Positions 55,698-64,000 of a stretch of DNA of 64,000 nucleotides are shown piece by piece. The notes under the pieces were generated by a model. It had not been told where the DNA came from, searched no databases, and saw only the letters and a list, made by a program, of their open reading frames with translations. A program made the translations under genes and the position numbers. The DNA lies in assembly GCF_018128065.1 (NCBI RefSeq), contig NZ_CP072360.1, positions 124,001 to 188,000 of the forward strand. The letters run 5' to 3'. Position 1 is the stretch's first letter. Each line of letters starts with the position of its first letter. This stretch comes from Prevotella melaninogenica. Lineage in GTDB: Bacteria > Bacteroidota > Bacteroidia > Bacteroidales > Bacteroidaceae.

Positions 55698-56042
55698 CTA
55701 AGGTTTATTGTAACGTTTCCTTCGATAACAATGAGGATTTATACCTTCTATATAAAGGACCAATTCATCCCATCGAAGTTCATAAAATCCCTTGGTTTGC
55801 TGCATGATTTTACCACTTAAACAACCCTGTGCCATCTGCTTGTGGTATACGACAAAACCACATCGTTCCCAATGAAGCAGCTTGATACGATTGCGAGAAC
55901 GATTATAGAACACATAAACACAACCATCAGATGGGTTAAAATCATTACCACGGACGAATTGACATAATCGAAGCATCCCCTGGCGCATATCCACAGGAGA
56001 ACAACAAACCCGATAAACATTTGTTTCATTCAGTGCAAACAT
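55698..56042 (-). CDS. tnpB: IS66 Orf2 protein TnpB
   Basis: 114 residues from the ATG at 56,042 (MFALNETNVYRV). The family signature is complete: PVDMRQGMLRLCQFV, CVYVFYNRSRNRIKLLHWE and GFVVYHKQM. It is an accessory protein needed for transposition in IS66 elements. It precedes tnpC by 63 bases. No tnpA is present, as is usual in Bacteroidota members. Confidence 0.9.
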   Translation of the reverse strand: MFALNETNVYRVCCSPVDMRQGMLRLCQFVRGNDFNPSDGCVYVFYNRSRNRIKLLHWERCGFVVYHKQMAQGCLSGKIMQQTKGFYELRWDELVLYIEGINPHCYRRKRYNKP

Positions 56043-56052
56043 CTTTTTTGTG

Positions 56053-56060
56053 CAAAGGTA
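56053..56060 (-). promoter_or_regulatory. -7 element for tnpB/tnpC
   Basis: TACCTTTG on the minus strand fits TAnnTTTG and lies 10 bases before the tnpB ATG. It points out of the IS end toward tnpB and, further on, susC and susD. Confidence 0.5.
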
Positions 56061-56106
56061 GCAACAATGCTGCATCCACAAAAGACGGCTAATTTTGGAT
56101 GCTTAC

Positions 56107-56320
56107 CGACAACTTTTTTCTTTTCGCCAGCGTCCTGTGCTTTTTGCGAAATCTGTGTTGACGAAACAGAAACAGCATTTCCATTTTTGTGTCTTAAAGT
56201 AGTCATGACATCATCCAATGTTGCGACTTTCTTGTTGTTCGCAACACCATGAGCTTCCATGCTTAGATTTAGACATAACAGGAATGCGGCCAAATACAGA
56301 CCATTTCTCTTGTTATTCAT
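56107..56320 (-). pseudogene. susC: N-terminal fragment of the split susC
   Basis: Starts at 56,320 with a Sec signal (GLYLAAFLLCLNLSMEAHG) followed by a linker to GEKKKVVG at the IS. Removing the element and one CGACAACT copy joins KKVVG directly to VVKDENGEPVIG in frame, which restores a normal SusC. In place, the frame runs a further 26 codons into the IS. Confidence 0.85.
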
Positions 56321-57065
56321 TCAGACTTAGTGTTTAAAGATTAATATTTCTATTATTTATTGCTATTTAATTCTTAGGTTATAATTTATCAAAATAATGA
56401 TTATTATTTAGGCTCAGCTTTCATATATCAACGTGTTATTTTCCCATGTCTCAACCTGCATTCAATAACCTATCGGTTTGTTGAGAATATTACATTATAT
56501 GTAAAACTATATGCATACTTAGCTATAAAGTTTATCCACTTTGTAACATCAATGTATTGTTAAAATTTATGCTTCGCACTGGTCAAGACACGTTGTTTAG
56601 GTTATAGGCTTATTTATCTGCATTTTGATGACTATAAAGTCACTTTGTTTTTAGATATTTTTACCACAGTATTTCTTTTGCAAAGATAATAAAAAAATAC
56701 AAAAACAAAGAATATAACAGATTTATTCATCGTCAATAATAATTCGGCAACAAAGAATTATTAGTGCAAATAATCCTTTTCCATAACTTACTCATTCGTT
56801 TCTTACAATTATATTATTATAACGATAACATTCTCTGTCTCTATCTTCAATCGATGTGTTTACGCCCCACACAAGTGGTGTTGAAACTAAGCACAAGTGG
56901 TGCTGAGGCTAAACACCATGTGTGCTATAACTGAACACAATGCAAAACAACATGAAGATAGGATATGATTGCAGGATGAAAAGAGTTCTGAAGGTCAATA
57001 ACAAGCAATGTTCTTTTGAAAAATAGATTGTATCTTCAAATTTAACATCTATGATTATAGAATAG
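56321..57065. other. AT-rich intergenic region upstream of the glycan locus
   Basis: About 745 bases, the space between comF and the former susC start. No gene is supported. It holds 22-nt array 4 (56,869-56,956) and should hold the promoter of the locus; no regulator gene is next to it. Confidence 0.6.
56869..56956. repeat. 22-nt periodic degenerate array 4
   Basis: Units start at 56,869, 56,891, 56,913 and 56,935, exactly 22 nt apart. Cores such as ACACaagtgGTGT and GCACaagtgGTGC are imperfect palindromes, followed by a variable TGARRCTAA-like spacer. Confidence 0.78.
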
Positions 57066-57779
57066 TTACTCATTATTTGCAAAGCCCAATGAGAGGACAC
57101 TGACTTTGACATTCTCTCCTTTAAGGACTTCTTTGGCGGCTGCAACAAGGGTTGCGCCTGAAGTTATGACATCATCAACCAACAAGATATGTTGATTATT
57201 TAAGGCAGAAGCATCAAGGAGACGGAAGGCTTTTTCTACGTTTTCATTACGCTCCCAACGTCCTTTCTGTGTCTGACTACCATGAAAACTGATGCGTTCC
57301 AACACTTTATCTAATACTGGCAGACCTGTTTCTGCACTGATACCACGCGCTATCTCCACACTTTGATTATACCCTCTTTCCTTCTCACGCTGGCGAGCAA
57401 GTGGCACAGGAACCACAGCTGTGATTCCTTCAAAGAAGCCATCATGAGCAAACTCTGCAGCAACAATACGCCCAAGACCTTCGCCTAATTCGGGATGTCC
57501 GCCATACTTCAATTGATAAATCAAACGACTGGTATCAGAATGGGCTTTATAAAAGAAGAAAGCAGCACCTTTCTCTATGGGAATCCTCCCCCAGAAGAGC
57601 CGCACAAGTCTATTGTCATAACCTGATTTTGCATAGCCCGTACGAGGGAGAGAGTGGTTACAGCAAGCACACATCACCTCTTCCGTAATGGTAAGACGCC
57701 CACCACAAACCGTACACGAACGAGGGGCAAGGGTGTCTATCAGGCGAGCAAGTAAACTAATCGTCTGTGTCATCATCAA
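57066..57779 (-). CDS. comF: ComF-family phosphoribosyltransferase-like protein
   Basis: 237 residues. A four-cysteine zinc ribbon at the start (CTVCGGRL, CACC) precedes the phosphoribosyltransferase fold: LIYQLKYGGHPELG, PVPLARQREKERGYNQS and the PRPP-type loop ILLVDDVITSGAT. ComF proteins aid DNA uptake in transformable bacteria. It overlaps recX by 23 bases, so it is the last gene of prmC-recX-comF. Confidence 0.9.
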   Translation of the reverse strand: MMMTQTISLLARLIDTLAPRSCTVCGGRLTITEEVMCACCNHSLPRTGYAKSGYDNRLVRLFWGRIPIEKGAAFFFYKAHSDTSRLIYQLKYGGHPELGEGLGRIVAAEFAHDGFFEGITAVVPVPLARQREKERGYNQSVEIARGISAETGLPVLDKVLERISFHGSQTQKGRWERNENVEKAFRLLDASALNNQHILLVDDVITSGATLVAAAKEVLKGENVKVSVLSLGFANNE

Positions 57780-58275
57780 CGAAGTCTACATCATCGTCCG
57801 CAGCTACAACTCCTTCATCTATACATCGACGGATTAAATCCATCGTAAAACCTCGTCCCATAGCAAACTTTATCAGCTTCATTGAACGCTCATAATCGCT
57901 CTCCGCCTTGATAGTACGATACTTACTTGCTAACAATGGGCGCAAGACTTCAAGATATTCTTCGTCATCTACAGCATCGAGGATGGGCGAAGAGACAGAA
58001 CTATCAATCTTTTTCATCCACAGTGCCTGCTCAATCTTACGCCTTCCCCATTTATTATAGCGAATTTTATCATGCACAAAAGACTCCGTATAACGACTGT
58101 CATCAACGTAATGCAGCGTTATTAACTTCTCCATAATACGTGCTTGCGCATCTTCAGAAAGTTCCCACTTACGCATCTTCTCCAACATCTCACCAGAGCA
58201 ATGCTCACCTTTCGCACATAAGTCGGCAAGTTTCTTCAGGGCTTGTGACTCTAATATAGGTCGTTTCTGTATCAT
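57757..58275 (-). CDS. recX: RecX-family regulator of RecA
   Basis: 172 residues made of three-helix repeats: QARIMEKLITLHYVDDSRYT, YNKWGRRKIEQALWMKK and GRGFTMDLIRRCIDE. The DxxRYxxxFVxxK pattern is the RecX hallmark. The C-terminus is an unusual acidic tail (ADDDVDFVDDDTDD). RecX limits RecA filament growth. The start overlaps the prmC stop by four bases (ATGA). Confidence 0.85.
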   Translation of the reverse strand: MIQKRPILESQALKKLADLCAKGEHCSGEMLEKMRKWELSEDAQARIMEKLITLHYVDDSRYTESFVHDKIRYNKWGRRKIEQALWMKKIDSSVSSPILDAVDDEEYLEVLRPLLASKYRTIKAESDYERSMKLIKFAMGRGFTMDLIRRCIDEGVVAADDDVDFVDDDTDD

Positions 58276-59135
58276 GGTCGGATGGCTTTCGTGAATCGGA
58301 GCTTACCAAACTGGTCTTCTCGCAGTTCTATCTGCTTATAACCCAATTCGCTTAACATCTGCTTTACATTATCAATATATAATGGGTTGGTCTCAAAATA
58401 AAGCACACCATCAGCTGACAAAGCCTGCACGCCATACTCAGCGATTGCCCGATAGAAGCGTAGTGGGTCATTATCTGGAACGAAGAGAGCTGTTTCAGGT
58501 TCATACGCAAGTACGTTCTTCGCCATCCCTGTCCGTTCTTTGTCGCAGATATAAGGTGGATTACTCACTATAATATCAAATTGCTGCTGCATAGCTGCTG
58601 CTGAAGGATGAAGCGCATCCTCCATCTTTAGTTCAACACGAACCTGCCATTGGTGTACATTCTCACGTGCAATAAGTAGTGCATCACCCGATATATCCCA
58701 CGCTGTAACCGCCGAGTTGCGTAGGTCGGCAGCCAATGTAACAGCAATACAGCCACTACCTGTCCCTACATCCAACACCTGCAGGGGCGCAGGAGGCTGC
58801 AAAGCACAATAACATCGGTTGTTATCCTCCTCTATCCAACGGCACAGCACCTCAGTCTCTGGGCGCGGAATCAATACGCCCGGAGCCACATGAAATGTGC
58901 GCCCACAAAAGGTTTCACGTCCTAAAACATATTGTACAGGCTCCGAACGTTCCAAACGAAGGATGATTTTCTCTAATTCCTCCTCCGCTTCTCGGGATAA
59001 TTCATTAACTTTGCCCGTATATATATCGGGCAGCGTAATGCCAAACTGCACCTCTAACACAAGCCGAACGATTGCTTGTGCCTCACCTTCATCATATAAA
59101 GGAGTGAGTCTGTGCCATAAATCTTGGTATATCAT
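58272..59135 (-). CDS. prmC: Release-factor glutamine methyltransferase
   Basis: 287 residues from the ATG at 59,135; the upstream extension (MQAATHIFF) is not needed. It methylates the GGQ glutamine of peptide release factors using SAM. Visible: [16 protein letters not shown] (SAM motif I), IIVSNPPYI (catalytic NPPY) and [15 protein letters not shown]. First gene of the prmC-recX-comF unit, divergent from ribD with 27 bases between starts. Confidence 0.93.
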   Translation of the reverse strand: MIYQDLWHRLTPLYDEGEAQAIVRLVLEVQFGITLPDIYTGKVNELSREAEEELEKIILRLERSEPVQYVLGRETFCGRTFHVAPGVLIPRPETEVLCRWIEEDNNRCYCALQPPAPLQVLDVGTGSGCIAVTLAADLRNSAVTAWDISGDALLIARENVHQWQVRVELKMEDALHPSAAAMQQQFDIIVSNPPYICDKERTGMAKNVLAYEPETALFVPDNDPLRFYRAIAEYGVQALSADGVLYFETNPLYIDNVKQMLSELGYKQIELREDQFGKLRFTKAIRP

Positions 59136-59140
59136 AGCTG

Positions 59141-59148
59141 CAAAGATA
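59141..59148 (-). promoter_or_regulatory. -7 element for prmC, possibly leaderless
   Basis: TATCTTTG on the minus strand fits TAnnTTTG and ends only 5 bases before the prmC ATG, so the transcript would begin at or near the start codon. Confidence 0.45.
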
Positions 59149-59162
59149 GGAATTTTAATCAA

Positions 59163-60305
59163 ATGAAACAAGAAGAAACTGACGAAAAATATATGCGTCG
59201 CTGCCTGCAATTGGCACGCAATGGACAGCTACTTGCTAAGCCTAATCCAATGGTCGGAGCAGTCATTGTGAGCAAGGAGGGTAGGATTATCGGCGAGGGC
59301 TACCACATACGTTGTGGCGAAGGACATGCCGAAGTGAATGCCTTTGCCTCAGTAAGGAAAGAGAACGAGCCTTTGTTGCACGAAGCGACAATATATGTTA
59401 GTCTTGAACCTTGCTCTCATCATGGCAAAACACCTCCTTGCGCAGACCTGATCATCAGCAAAGGTGTGCGCCGTGTGGTATGCGGTTGTATCGACCCTTT
59501 TGCTGAAGTGCAAGGACGTGGGGTAAAGAAAATTCGCGAAGCTGGGATAGAAGTGACCGTGGGTGTATTGGAAAAGGAGTGCTTGGAACTGAACAAACGG
59601 TTTATAACTTATAACACACATAAACGACCGTATGTGATATTGAAGTGGGCACAGACAGAAAGTAGACTAACCAACACGCCATTCAACACGCCAGCTGACA
59701 CACCATTCAACACACCTGCCAGCCCCTCCCCCTTACCCCTCCCCCATAGGGAGGGGAGTAATCACCGAGATTTCCCTAATGAAGCAAGTATTATAAATGA
59801 CAATAAAGATGGTGTAACTACTTGTACTAAAAAATCTTCTGTGGCTTACATTGGCAACTTGCCGGGTAAAGACTATCAGCCGTTGATTATCTCTACACCT
59901 TTCACAAAGATGTTAGTACATAAGATGAGGGCGGAGAATGATGCGATTCTCGTTGGGAAAACAACGGAAGAACTGGAACAGCCAAAGTTGACAGTGAGGG
60001 AATGGAGTGGTCCAAGTCCTGAGAAGTTAGTGCTGACAAGTCAACCGACAAAAGCTGGAGAATACGCAACACCTGCTGAAGTGCTGTCGCATCTCTATGC
60101 TGAAAAGAAGCAAAGTCTCATCGTGGAAGGTGGTACAAAGACCTTACAGAGTTTTCTTGATGCAGGACTATGGGACGAGATACGCATAGAATCTGCACCT
60201 TTCACGGTTAACGAAGGTGTAGAAGCTCCAAAACTCCCAGAGAACTTACGTGTTATAAAGATAGAAAAGTACGTTAATACGATTGTAACTTACGAGCGAG
60301 AGTAG
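59163..60305 (+). CDS. ribD: Bifunctional riboflavin deaminase-reductase with inserted repeat
   Basis: 380 residues from the ATG at 59,163. The deaminase domain (about 1-145) shows the zinc site GHAEVNAF and [11 protein letters not shown]. The reductase domain starts at [10 protein letters not shown] and resumes at [19 protein letters not shown]. Between them lie about 55-60 extra residues ([24 protein letters not shown]) encoded by two 24-base tandem repeats (59,675-59,722) and a CCCCTCCC/GGGAGGGG palindrome. Related proteins have only a short link here. The frame is kept. RibD makes two steps of riboflavin synthesis. Confidence 0.92.
   Translation: MKQEETDEKYMRRCLQLARNGQLLAKPNPMVGAVIVSKEGRIIGEGYHIRCGEGHAEVNAFASVRKENEPLLHEATIYVSLEPCSHHGKTPPCADLIISKGVRRVVCGCIDPFAEVQGRGVKKIREAGIEVTVGVLEKECLELNKRFITYNTHKRPYVILKWAQTESRLTNTPFNTPADTPFNTPASPSPLPLPHREGSNHRDFPNEASIINDNKDGVTTCTKKSSVAYIGNLPGKDYQPLIISTPFTKMLVHKMRAENDAILVGKTTEELEQPKLTVREWSGPSPEKLVLTSQPTKAGEYATPAEVLSHLYAEKKQSLIVEGGTKTLQSFLDAGLWDEIRIESAPFTVNEGVEAPKLPENLRVIKIEKYVNTIVTYERE
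59675..59758 (+). repeat. Tandem 24-mers plus C-rich palindrome inside ribD
   Basis: Two 24-base units (59,675-59,698 and 59,699-59,722, CACGCCATTCAACACGCCAG type) are followed by CCCCTCCC at 59,736-59,743 and GGGAGGGG at 59,749-59,756 around CCATA. The latter looks like an extragenic repetitive palindrome now read as protein. Confidence 0.75.
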
Positions 60306-60350
60306 GATGAAATGACATCCATACGATACAACAAAACGGCTAAAAACAAT

Positions 60351-60434
60351 TTATCTTCATGAAAAAAAGAATTTCTTTTCATGAAGATAAATATTTATTT
60401 TCACGACAAAAAATATTTCTTTTCATGAAAATAA
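60351..60434. terminator. Double hairpin between convergent ribD and the UPF0597 gene
   Basis: TTATCTTCATGAAAA pairs perfectly with TTTTCATGAAGATAA (60,351-60,390). A second, similar stem TTATTTTC / GAAAATAA follows (60,396-60,434). They lie between two converging genes, as expected for a two-way terminator. Confidence 0.65.
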
Positions 60435-60471
60435 TTCGAAAATAAGACTGAGTTGGGGTGTAATAGTCTTT

Positions 60472-61761
60472 TTAATTACACTTATGTGTCATAATATTCA
60501 ATACCATATCATCGGTAATACACATCGCTTCCTTACCTATACTTGTAAGGTTGCGGATAGACTTATCAACGTCTTCGTCTATAATTCCCTCTGCAGCCGT
60601 TACGTGCTTACCCTCCATTGAAAGCGTTGCAGAAAGGATAGCTGTCGACACACCCGACGAAATCTTTAGTGAACAACTTGGCTTCGCACCATCGCAAATC
60701 ATACCAGTAAGGTTGGCTATCATGTTCTTTACCGAATGGCAGACATTAATATAATCACCTCCCATCAGATAAGTGATACCACAACTGGAACCAATACTTG
60801 CTACAACACAACCACAAAGGGCGGAGAGTGCGCCAAGACTCTGCTTGATATAGATAGCTGTGAGATGACTCAAAGTAAGTGCGCGGATAAGTTCCTCACG
60901 CGTATTCTCATTCTCCTTGGCAAAGACAGCCACAGGATTTGTAGCACAGATGCCCTGATTTCCCGAACCGCTATTGCTCATCACTGGAATCAAAGCACCA
61001 CCCATACGAGCATCACAGGCTGCAGCCGTCTTCGCAATGATATGTGAAAAGATACTATTTCCAAAGATTCCACGACTCAAAGGGCGGTCCATAACCTTAC
61101 CCAAACAATGTCCGTAGTTTCCCTTTGCAGCCTCAGCTGCAGCACGGAGGTTGTATCGCTTTGCCTCAAGGATAAACTCTATTTCATCTACTGGAGAAGT
61201 CGTTGCAAACTCCCACACCGTTTTGAGATTCAGACAGAGTGGGGCTTTTTCAACAGCTGCTGCACATGGTTGCATCTTATCAAGTAGGACAGTACCTTCC
61301 TTCTCTTCAAAGACAATATTCGTATGTGTGCCGCAGATGATAGCTTTCGCATACTTTTCTTCAGCCTTACAAGTGATTTCTATATAGAGTTTCTCTGTGA
61401 TACCGTCTTTCAGTTTGACATCAATTCGATTCTCACTAATAAACTGTTTACCAGCTTCCAACGTATCAGGTGTAAGATCCTTGATAACCTCTAACTGATA
61501 TTCTGACTTACCCACCAAAGCACCGAGGGCAATGGCAATAGGCAAGCCTATCATTCCCGTGCCCGGAATACCAACACCCATAGCATTTTTTAGAATGTTA
61601 GCAGAGAGCAAAACGCTAATCTGCTCGGGTTTCTGACCTAACAACTCCGTAGCACGTGCAGTACACAATGCTACAGCCATTGGCTCTGTACAACCTACGG
61701 CAGGTACCACCTGCTGGTGTATCAACTCGATAATCTGTTCTCTAATGTTCTTCTCAAGCAT
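60472..61761 (-). CDS. UPF0597/CyuA-like protein, probable cysteine desulfidase
   Basis: 429 residues, typical for the family of serine-dehydratase-alpha-like proteins. Hallmarks: VVPAVGCTEPMAVALCTARA near the start, GMGVGIPGTGMIGLPIA-like segment (NAMGVGIPGTGMIGLPIA), ICGTHTNIV, MSNSGSGNQGICATNPV, GCVVASIGSSCGITYLMGG and MICDGAKPSCSLK. The conserved cysteines are those proposed to hold a 4Fe-4S cluster in L-cysteine desulfidases (YhaM/CyuA). Activity on L-cysteine is inferred; L-serine is an alternative. Stand-alone gene. Confidence 0.85.
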   Translation of the reverse strand: MLEKNIREQIIELIHQQVVPAVGCTEPMAVALCTARATELLGQKPEQISVLLSANILKNAMGVGIPGTGMIGLPIAIALGALVGKSEYQLEVIKDLTPDTLEAGKQFISENRIDVKLKDGITEKLYIEITCKAEEKYAKAIICGTHTNIVFEEKEGTVLLDKMQPCAAAVEKAPLCLNLKTVWEFATTSPVDEIEFILEAKRYNLRAAAEAAKGNYGHCLGKVMDRPLSRGIFGNSIFSHIIAKTAAACDARMGGALIPVMSNSGSGNQGICATNPVAVFAKENENTREELIRALTLSHLTAIYIKQSLGALSALCGCVVASIGSSCGITYLMGGDYINVCHSVKNMIANLTGMICDGAKPSCSLKISSGVSTAILSATLSMEGKHVTAAEGIIDEDVDKSIRNLTSIGKEAMCITDDMVLNIMTHKCN

Positions 61762-61838
61762 AATGATTGGTTTAGGTTTAGCCTGATATTATGACCATAA
61801 CAAAAGAATATTCTTTGTATTCTCGCTCTCAGACATTA

Positions 61839-62249
61839 CTATCCTTGAGAGAGTATGTTATCTAACTCTTGTCGCATAGCCTCCATCTTTTGATGTCGGT
61901 CGATAGAGAATGTTGAGCCATTCGCCTCAACATAATCAAATAAAGCGTATGCCTTCTCCTGTAAGATTTGGCGCAAAGGTTGCCCTTTATAGCTTGCCTC
62001 AGCATGTAACAACTCTGCAACCATGTTTATTTTATCTATCCGCTCAGCCTCATTCCACTGTTCCTTAGCGTATTTCAACAGCTCGTCAACGGAGAGATTA
62101 CGTAAATCATCATACTCTCCAACGTACTGTCTATAAAGGTCTTTCAAGTCATTATCTCGCTTCAAGTCATCGTCTTTCTTTGTTAGAAAGCGCGAAATAG
62201 CAGCATTGAATTCCTCTATCAAACGAATAAAATAATCTCGTTGTAACAT
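61839..62249 (-). CDS. Small helical protein of unknown function
   Basis: 136 residues from the ATG at 62,249 (MLQRDYFIRLIEEFNAAI); the upstream extension has no support. All-helical pattern, with acidic and basic stretches (KKDDDLKRDNDLKDLYRQYV) and KINMVAELLHAEASYK. No signal, no membrane segment. It might belong to the DUF6483-type group, which begins similarly, but I am not sure. Confidence 0.6.
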   Translation of the reverse strand: MLQRDYFIRLIEEFNAAISRFLTKKDDDLKRDNDLKDLYRQYVGEYDDLRNLSVDELLKYAKEQWNEAERIDKINMVAELLHAEASYKGQPLRQILQEKAYALFDYVEANGSTFSIDRHQKMEAMRQELDNILSQG

Positions 62250-62338
62250 AGTAGATTTCCTTTTATGACACAAAAGTAAATAAAAAAATGATATAAATCC
62301 ACTTTTCTGTGTGTAATTAAACAAAAAATATTTTAGGA

Positions 62339-62395
62339 TTAGGCTTATAAAGAATTAGCCTAATTAGCCTAATAAGGTCAATTGGGCTAATAGAA
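62339..62395. repeat. Second block of TTAGGCTTAT-type decamers
   Basis: TTAGCCTAATTAGCCTAATAAGG-like repeats in the gap between the helicase stop and the small protein gene, related to 42,268-42,335. Confidence 0.5.
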
Positions 62396-62404
62396 CAGAC
62401 ACTT

Positions 62405-64000
62405 TTAGGACTGCGAAAGACTCTCCCACAGCTTCTTATAATATTCGTGTTTGATCATTGTTTGAACATTACCAAGTATTATCAGCTTCATTCGGGCACG
62501 TGTTATAGCCACATTCATACGGCGTAAGTCACGTAAAAACCCTATCTGACCATCATCGTTGGAACGCACAAGAGAAATAAGAATCACGTCGCGTTCCTGT
62601 CCTTGGAAGCCATCAACGGTGTTCACACTGATAAGACTTCGATAAGGCTTAAAGAACTCTCGCTTCTTTATCAGACTGCGAAGATACTGCACTTGAGCAC
62701 GATAAGGAGAAATAACTCCCACGTCTATCCGTTCTTCCAACACTCTATGCTTGCCTATCTTTGTGAAATAATCCTTTAAAGTCTTGAGTGTTAGCTCTGC
62801 TTCTCCTTTGTTAATACGACCAAAAGAAGAGCCAACGAACTGTTCGTGGAAGGCATTTTCCTTTTCGTTATTTGACTGAGAAGGACCTGAATTAGCGTTA
62901 CTTTCCGTCAAATCATACGATGAAACGACCGCTTCATCTGACGTATCAATCCATACCATTGGATTGTCATAATCGAGAATGCCACGATATTTAATCTGCG
63001 GAGCTGTTTCTACCTGCCCTCCATAGAACCAATCAGACGAGAAGCGCATAATCTCTTCATTCATACGATACTGTACTTTTAACAGCGTAACAACCTCTGG
63101 CTTGTTCTCAACAATGCGTTCCATCAGTGTCTTACCTAAGCCTCCACGCAGCGCAGCAATGCTTTTTACAGTCGGAGGAAGTTGGCAATGGTCACCCGCA
63201 AAGATGACCCTTGAAGCTCTACGAATAGCTATCCAACAGGCTGCTTCAAGGGCTTGTGCAGCCTCATCAATGAACAAAGTCGTAAATTTCTGACCTTCCA
63301 TTATCCTACTGTTAGCTCCAACAAGGGTGGAAGCAACGACACGTGCCTCTCCAAACAGTTCTGCATTGATACGTATTTCAAGCTCAGTGGCACGGCTCTT
63401 CAGTCTGTCCATCTTCTGATGATAGCTTTCAGAACCTTTCTTTCTGTTGTTTCTTAGTTCACGAATAGCCTTCCGAATCGACCACAACTGAGGGTAATCA
63501 GGATGCGCTTCAAACTTTCGTTCGTATGTGAAACCAAGCATCTTATCATTCACTCGGGTAGGATTACCAATGCGAAGAACATTGATGCCACGGTCAACAA
63601 GCTTCTCACAAATCCAGTCAACAGCCATATTACTCTGCGCACAGACCATCACCTGACTCTCTCGCATCAGTGTTTCGTTGATAGCTTCGACCAATGTTGT
63701 CGTCTTTCCTGTTCCCGGTGGACCATGAACAACAGCCACATCCTTTGCCCATAACACCTCATTAACAGCCTTTTCCTGTGTTGGATTCAGCCAAGGTAAT
63801 CGAATGGGAGCAAAGGAGAACTTCTCAACCTTTTGTCGTGAATAGAACAAGTCACGAAGATGAGCCAGCCTATTTCCTTTTGCTTTCATGGTACGGTCCA
63901 ACGCATCGAACATCATCTGATAGCTCGTTTCATCAAAACCTAACTGGCAACCAATCTGCTCGGAAGCAGATTGAAGGTCTAACAACGGAACAGAGTCAGG
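62405..64000 (-). CDS. Upf1-like superfamily 1 helicase, N-terminus outside the window
   Basis: About 531 codons visible; the gene starts beyond base 64,000. Motifs in order: GPPGTGKTTTLVEAI (Walker A), FIDEAAQALEAA (motif II), AGDHCQLPPTVKS (motif III), VQYRMNEEIMRFSS (motif IV region), VNTVDGFQGQERDVILISLV (motif V) and RRMNVAITRAR (motif VI). This is the IGHMBP2/Upf1-like group, ATP-driven 5'-3' helicases acting on DNA or RNA. The C-terminus ends soon after motif VI without extra domains. Confidence 0.9.
   Translation of the reverse strand, partial: PDSVPLLDLQSASEQIGCQLGFDETSYQMMFDALDRTMKAKGNRLAHLRDLFYSRQKVEKFSFAPIRLPWLNPTQEKAVNEVLWAKDVAVVHGPPGTGKTTTLVEAINETLMRESQVMVCAQSNMAVDWICEKLVDRGINVLRIGNPTRVNDKMLGFTYERKFEAHPDYPQLWSIRKAIRELRNNRKKGSESYHQKMDRLKSRATELEIRINAELFGEARVVASTLVGANSRIMEGQKFTTLFIDEAAQALEAACWIAIRRASRVIFAGDHCQLPPTVKSIAALRGGLGKTLMERIVENKPEVVTLLKVQYRMNEEIMRFSSDWFYGGQVETAPQIKYRGILDYDNPMVWIDTSDEAVVSSYDLTESNANSGPSQSNNEKENAFHEQFVGSSFGRINKGEAELTLKTLKDYFTKIGKHRVLEERIDVGVISPYRAQVQYLRSLIKKREFFKPYRSLISVNTVDGFQGQERDVILISLVRSNDDGQIGFLRDLRRMNVAITRARMKLIILGNVQTMIKHEYYKKLWESLSQS

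Larger units (their letters stand above)
53879..56106 (-). mobile_element. IS66-family element 3 inside susC, 2228 bp
   Basis: Inverted repeats begin GTAAGCATCCAAAATT on both ends. An 8-bp direct duplication CGACAACT flanks it (53,871-53,878 and 56,107-56,114). It carries tnpC and tnpB in the susC direction. Different IS from the 36-38 kb copies. The clean duplication marks a recent insertion. Confidence 0.92.

Noticed and set aside
56909..57148. 79-codon frame in the gap upstream of the glycan locus
   Set aside because: Overlaps comF and the fourth 22-nt array; no domain and no plausible start context.

Overview
The window looks like Prevotella or a close oral/gut Bacteroidota relative. The evidence is SusC/SusD and BT_3987-like glycan genes, promoter motifs of the TAnnTTTG type, DUF4919 and DUF1735 families, IS982/IS1634/IS66 elements, and AT-rich intergenic DNA. 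Names rest on motif recognition only; no search was run.

Region 1 (about 1-22,340) is a tandem array on the minus strand of eight 5'-truncated Rhs/YD-repeat core segments (A to H here). Seven show a different or duplicated C-terminal toxin tip, each followed at once by a small immunity gene; the tip of A lies outside the window. Tips: metzincin protease (B), unknown (C), probable membrane-active toxin (D, E, H), NucA/NucB-like DNase (F), HExxH protease (G). No Rhs N-terminus, signal peptide or delivery domain is present, so this is a store of silent or orphan toxin/immunity cassettes. Single-base indels break the D and H toxins and the E and F immunity genes. E carries a core deletion made at a short shared sequence. 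The flanks hold repeated non-coding DNA: terminators, a ~108-bp repeat, arrays with an exact 22-nt period, and a 587-bp inverted-repeat element.

Region 2 (22,338-38,700) is a mobile-element scrapyard: an IS4-like IS, two paralogous exported repeat proteins (one cut by the IS), a membrane protein, two IS1634-like elements, an IS982 element inside yet another toxin tip, an outer-membrane receptor with a nonsense codon and a lost 3' end, and two IS66-type elements meeting head to head. Several IS sit exactly where unrelated sequences join and lack target duplications.

Region 3 (38,700-44,500) is ordinary chromosome: DUF4919 protein, YifB/ComM ATPase, thioredoxin-fold lipoprotein without CXXC, tRNA-Leu(UAA), lipoprotein, SRPBCC protein and pyrE.

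Region 4 (44,700-56,320) is a polysaccharide-utilisation locus resembling host N-glycan loci: SusC, SusD, a GH18-like binding protein without the catalytic Glu, a DUF1735/LamG lectin lipoprotein, a GH18 endo-beta-N-acetylglucosaminidase and an Ig-like lipoprotein. An IS66 element with a perfect 8-bp target duplication splits SusC near its N-terminus.

Region 5 (57,000-64,000) holds housekeeping genes: prmC-recX-comF operon, divergent ribD carrying an in-frame repeat insertion, a UPF0597/CyuA-like protein, a small unknown protein, and an Upf1-like helicase running off the window.
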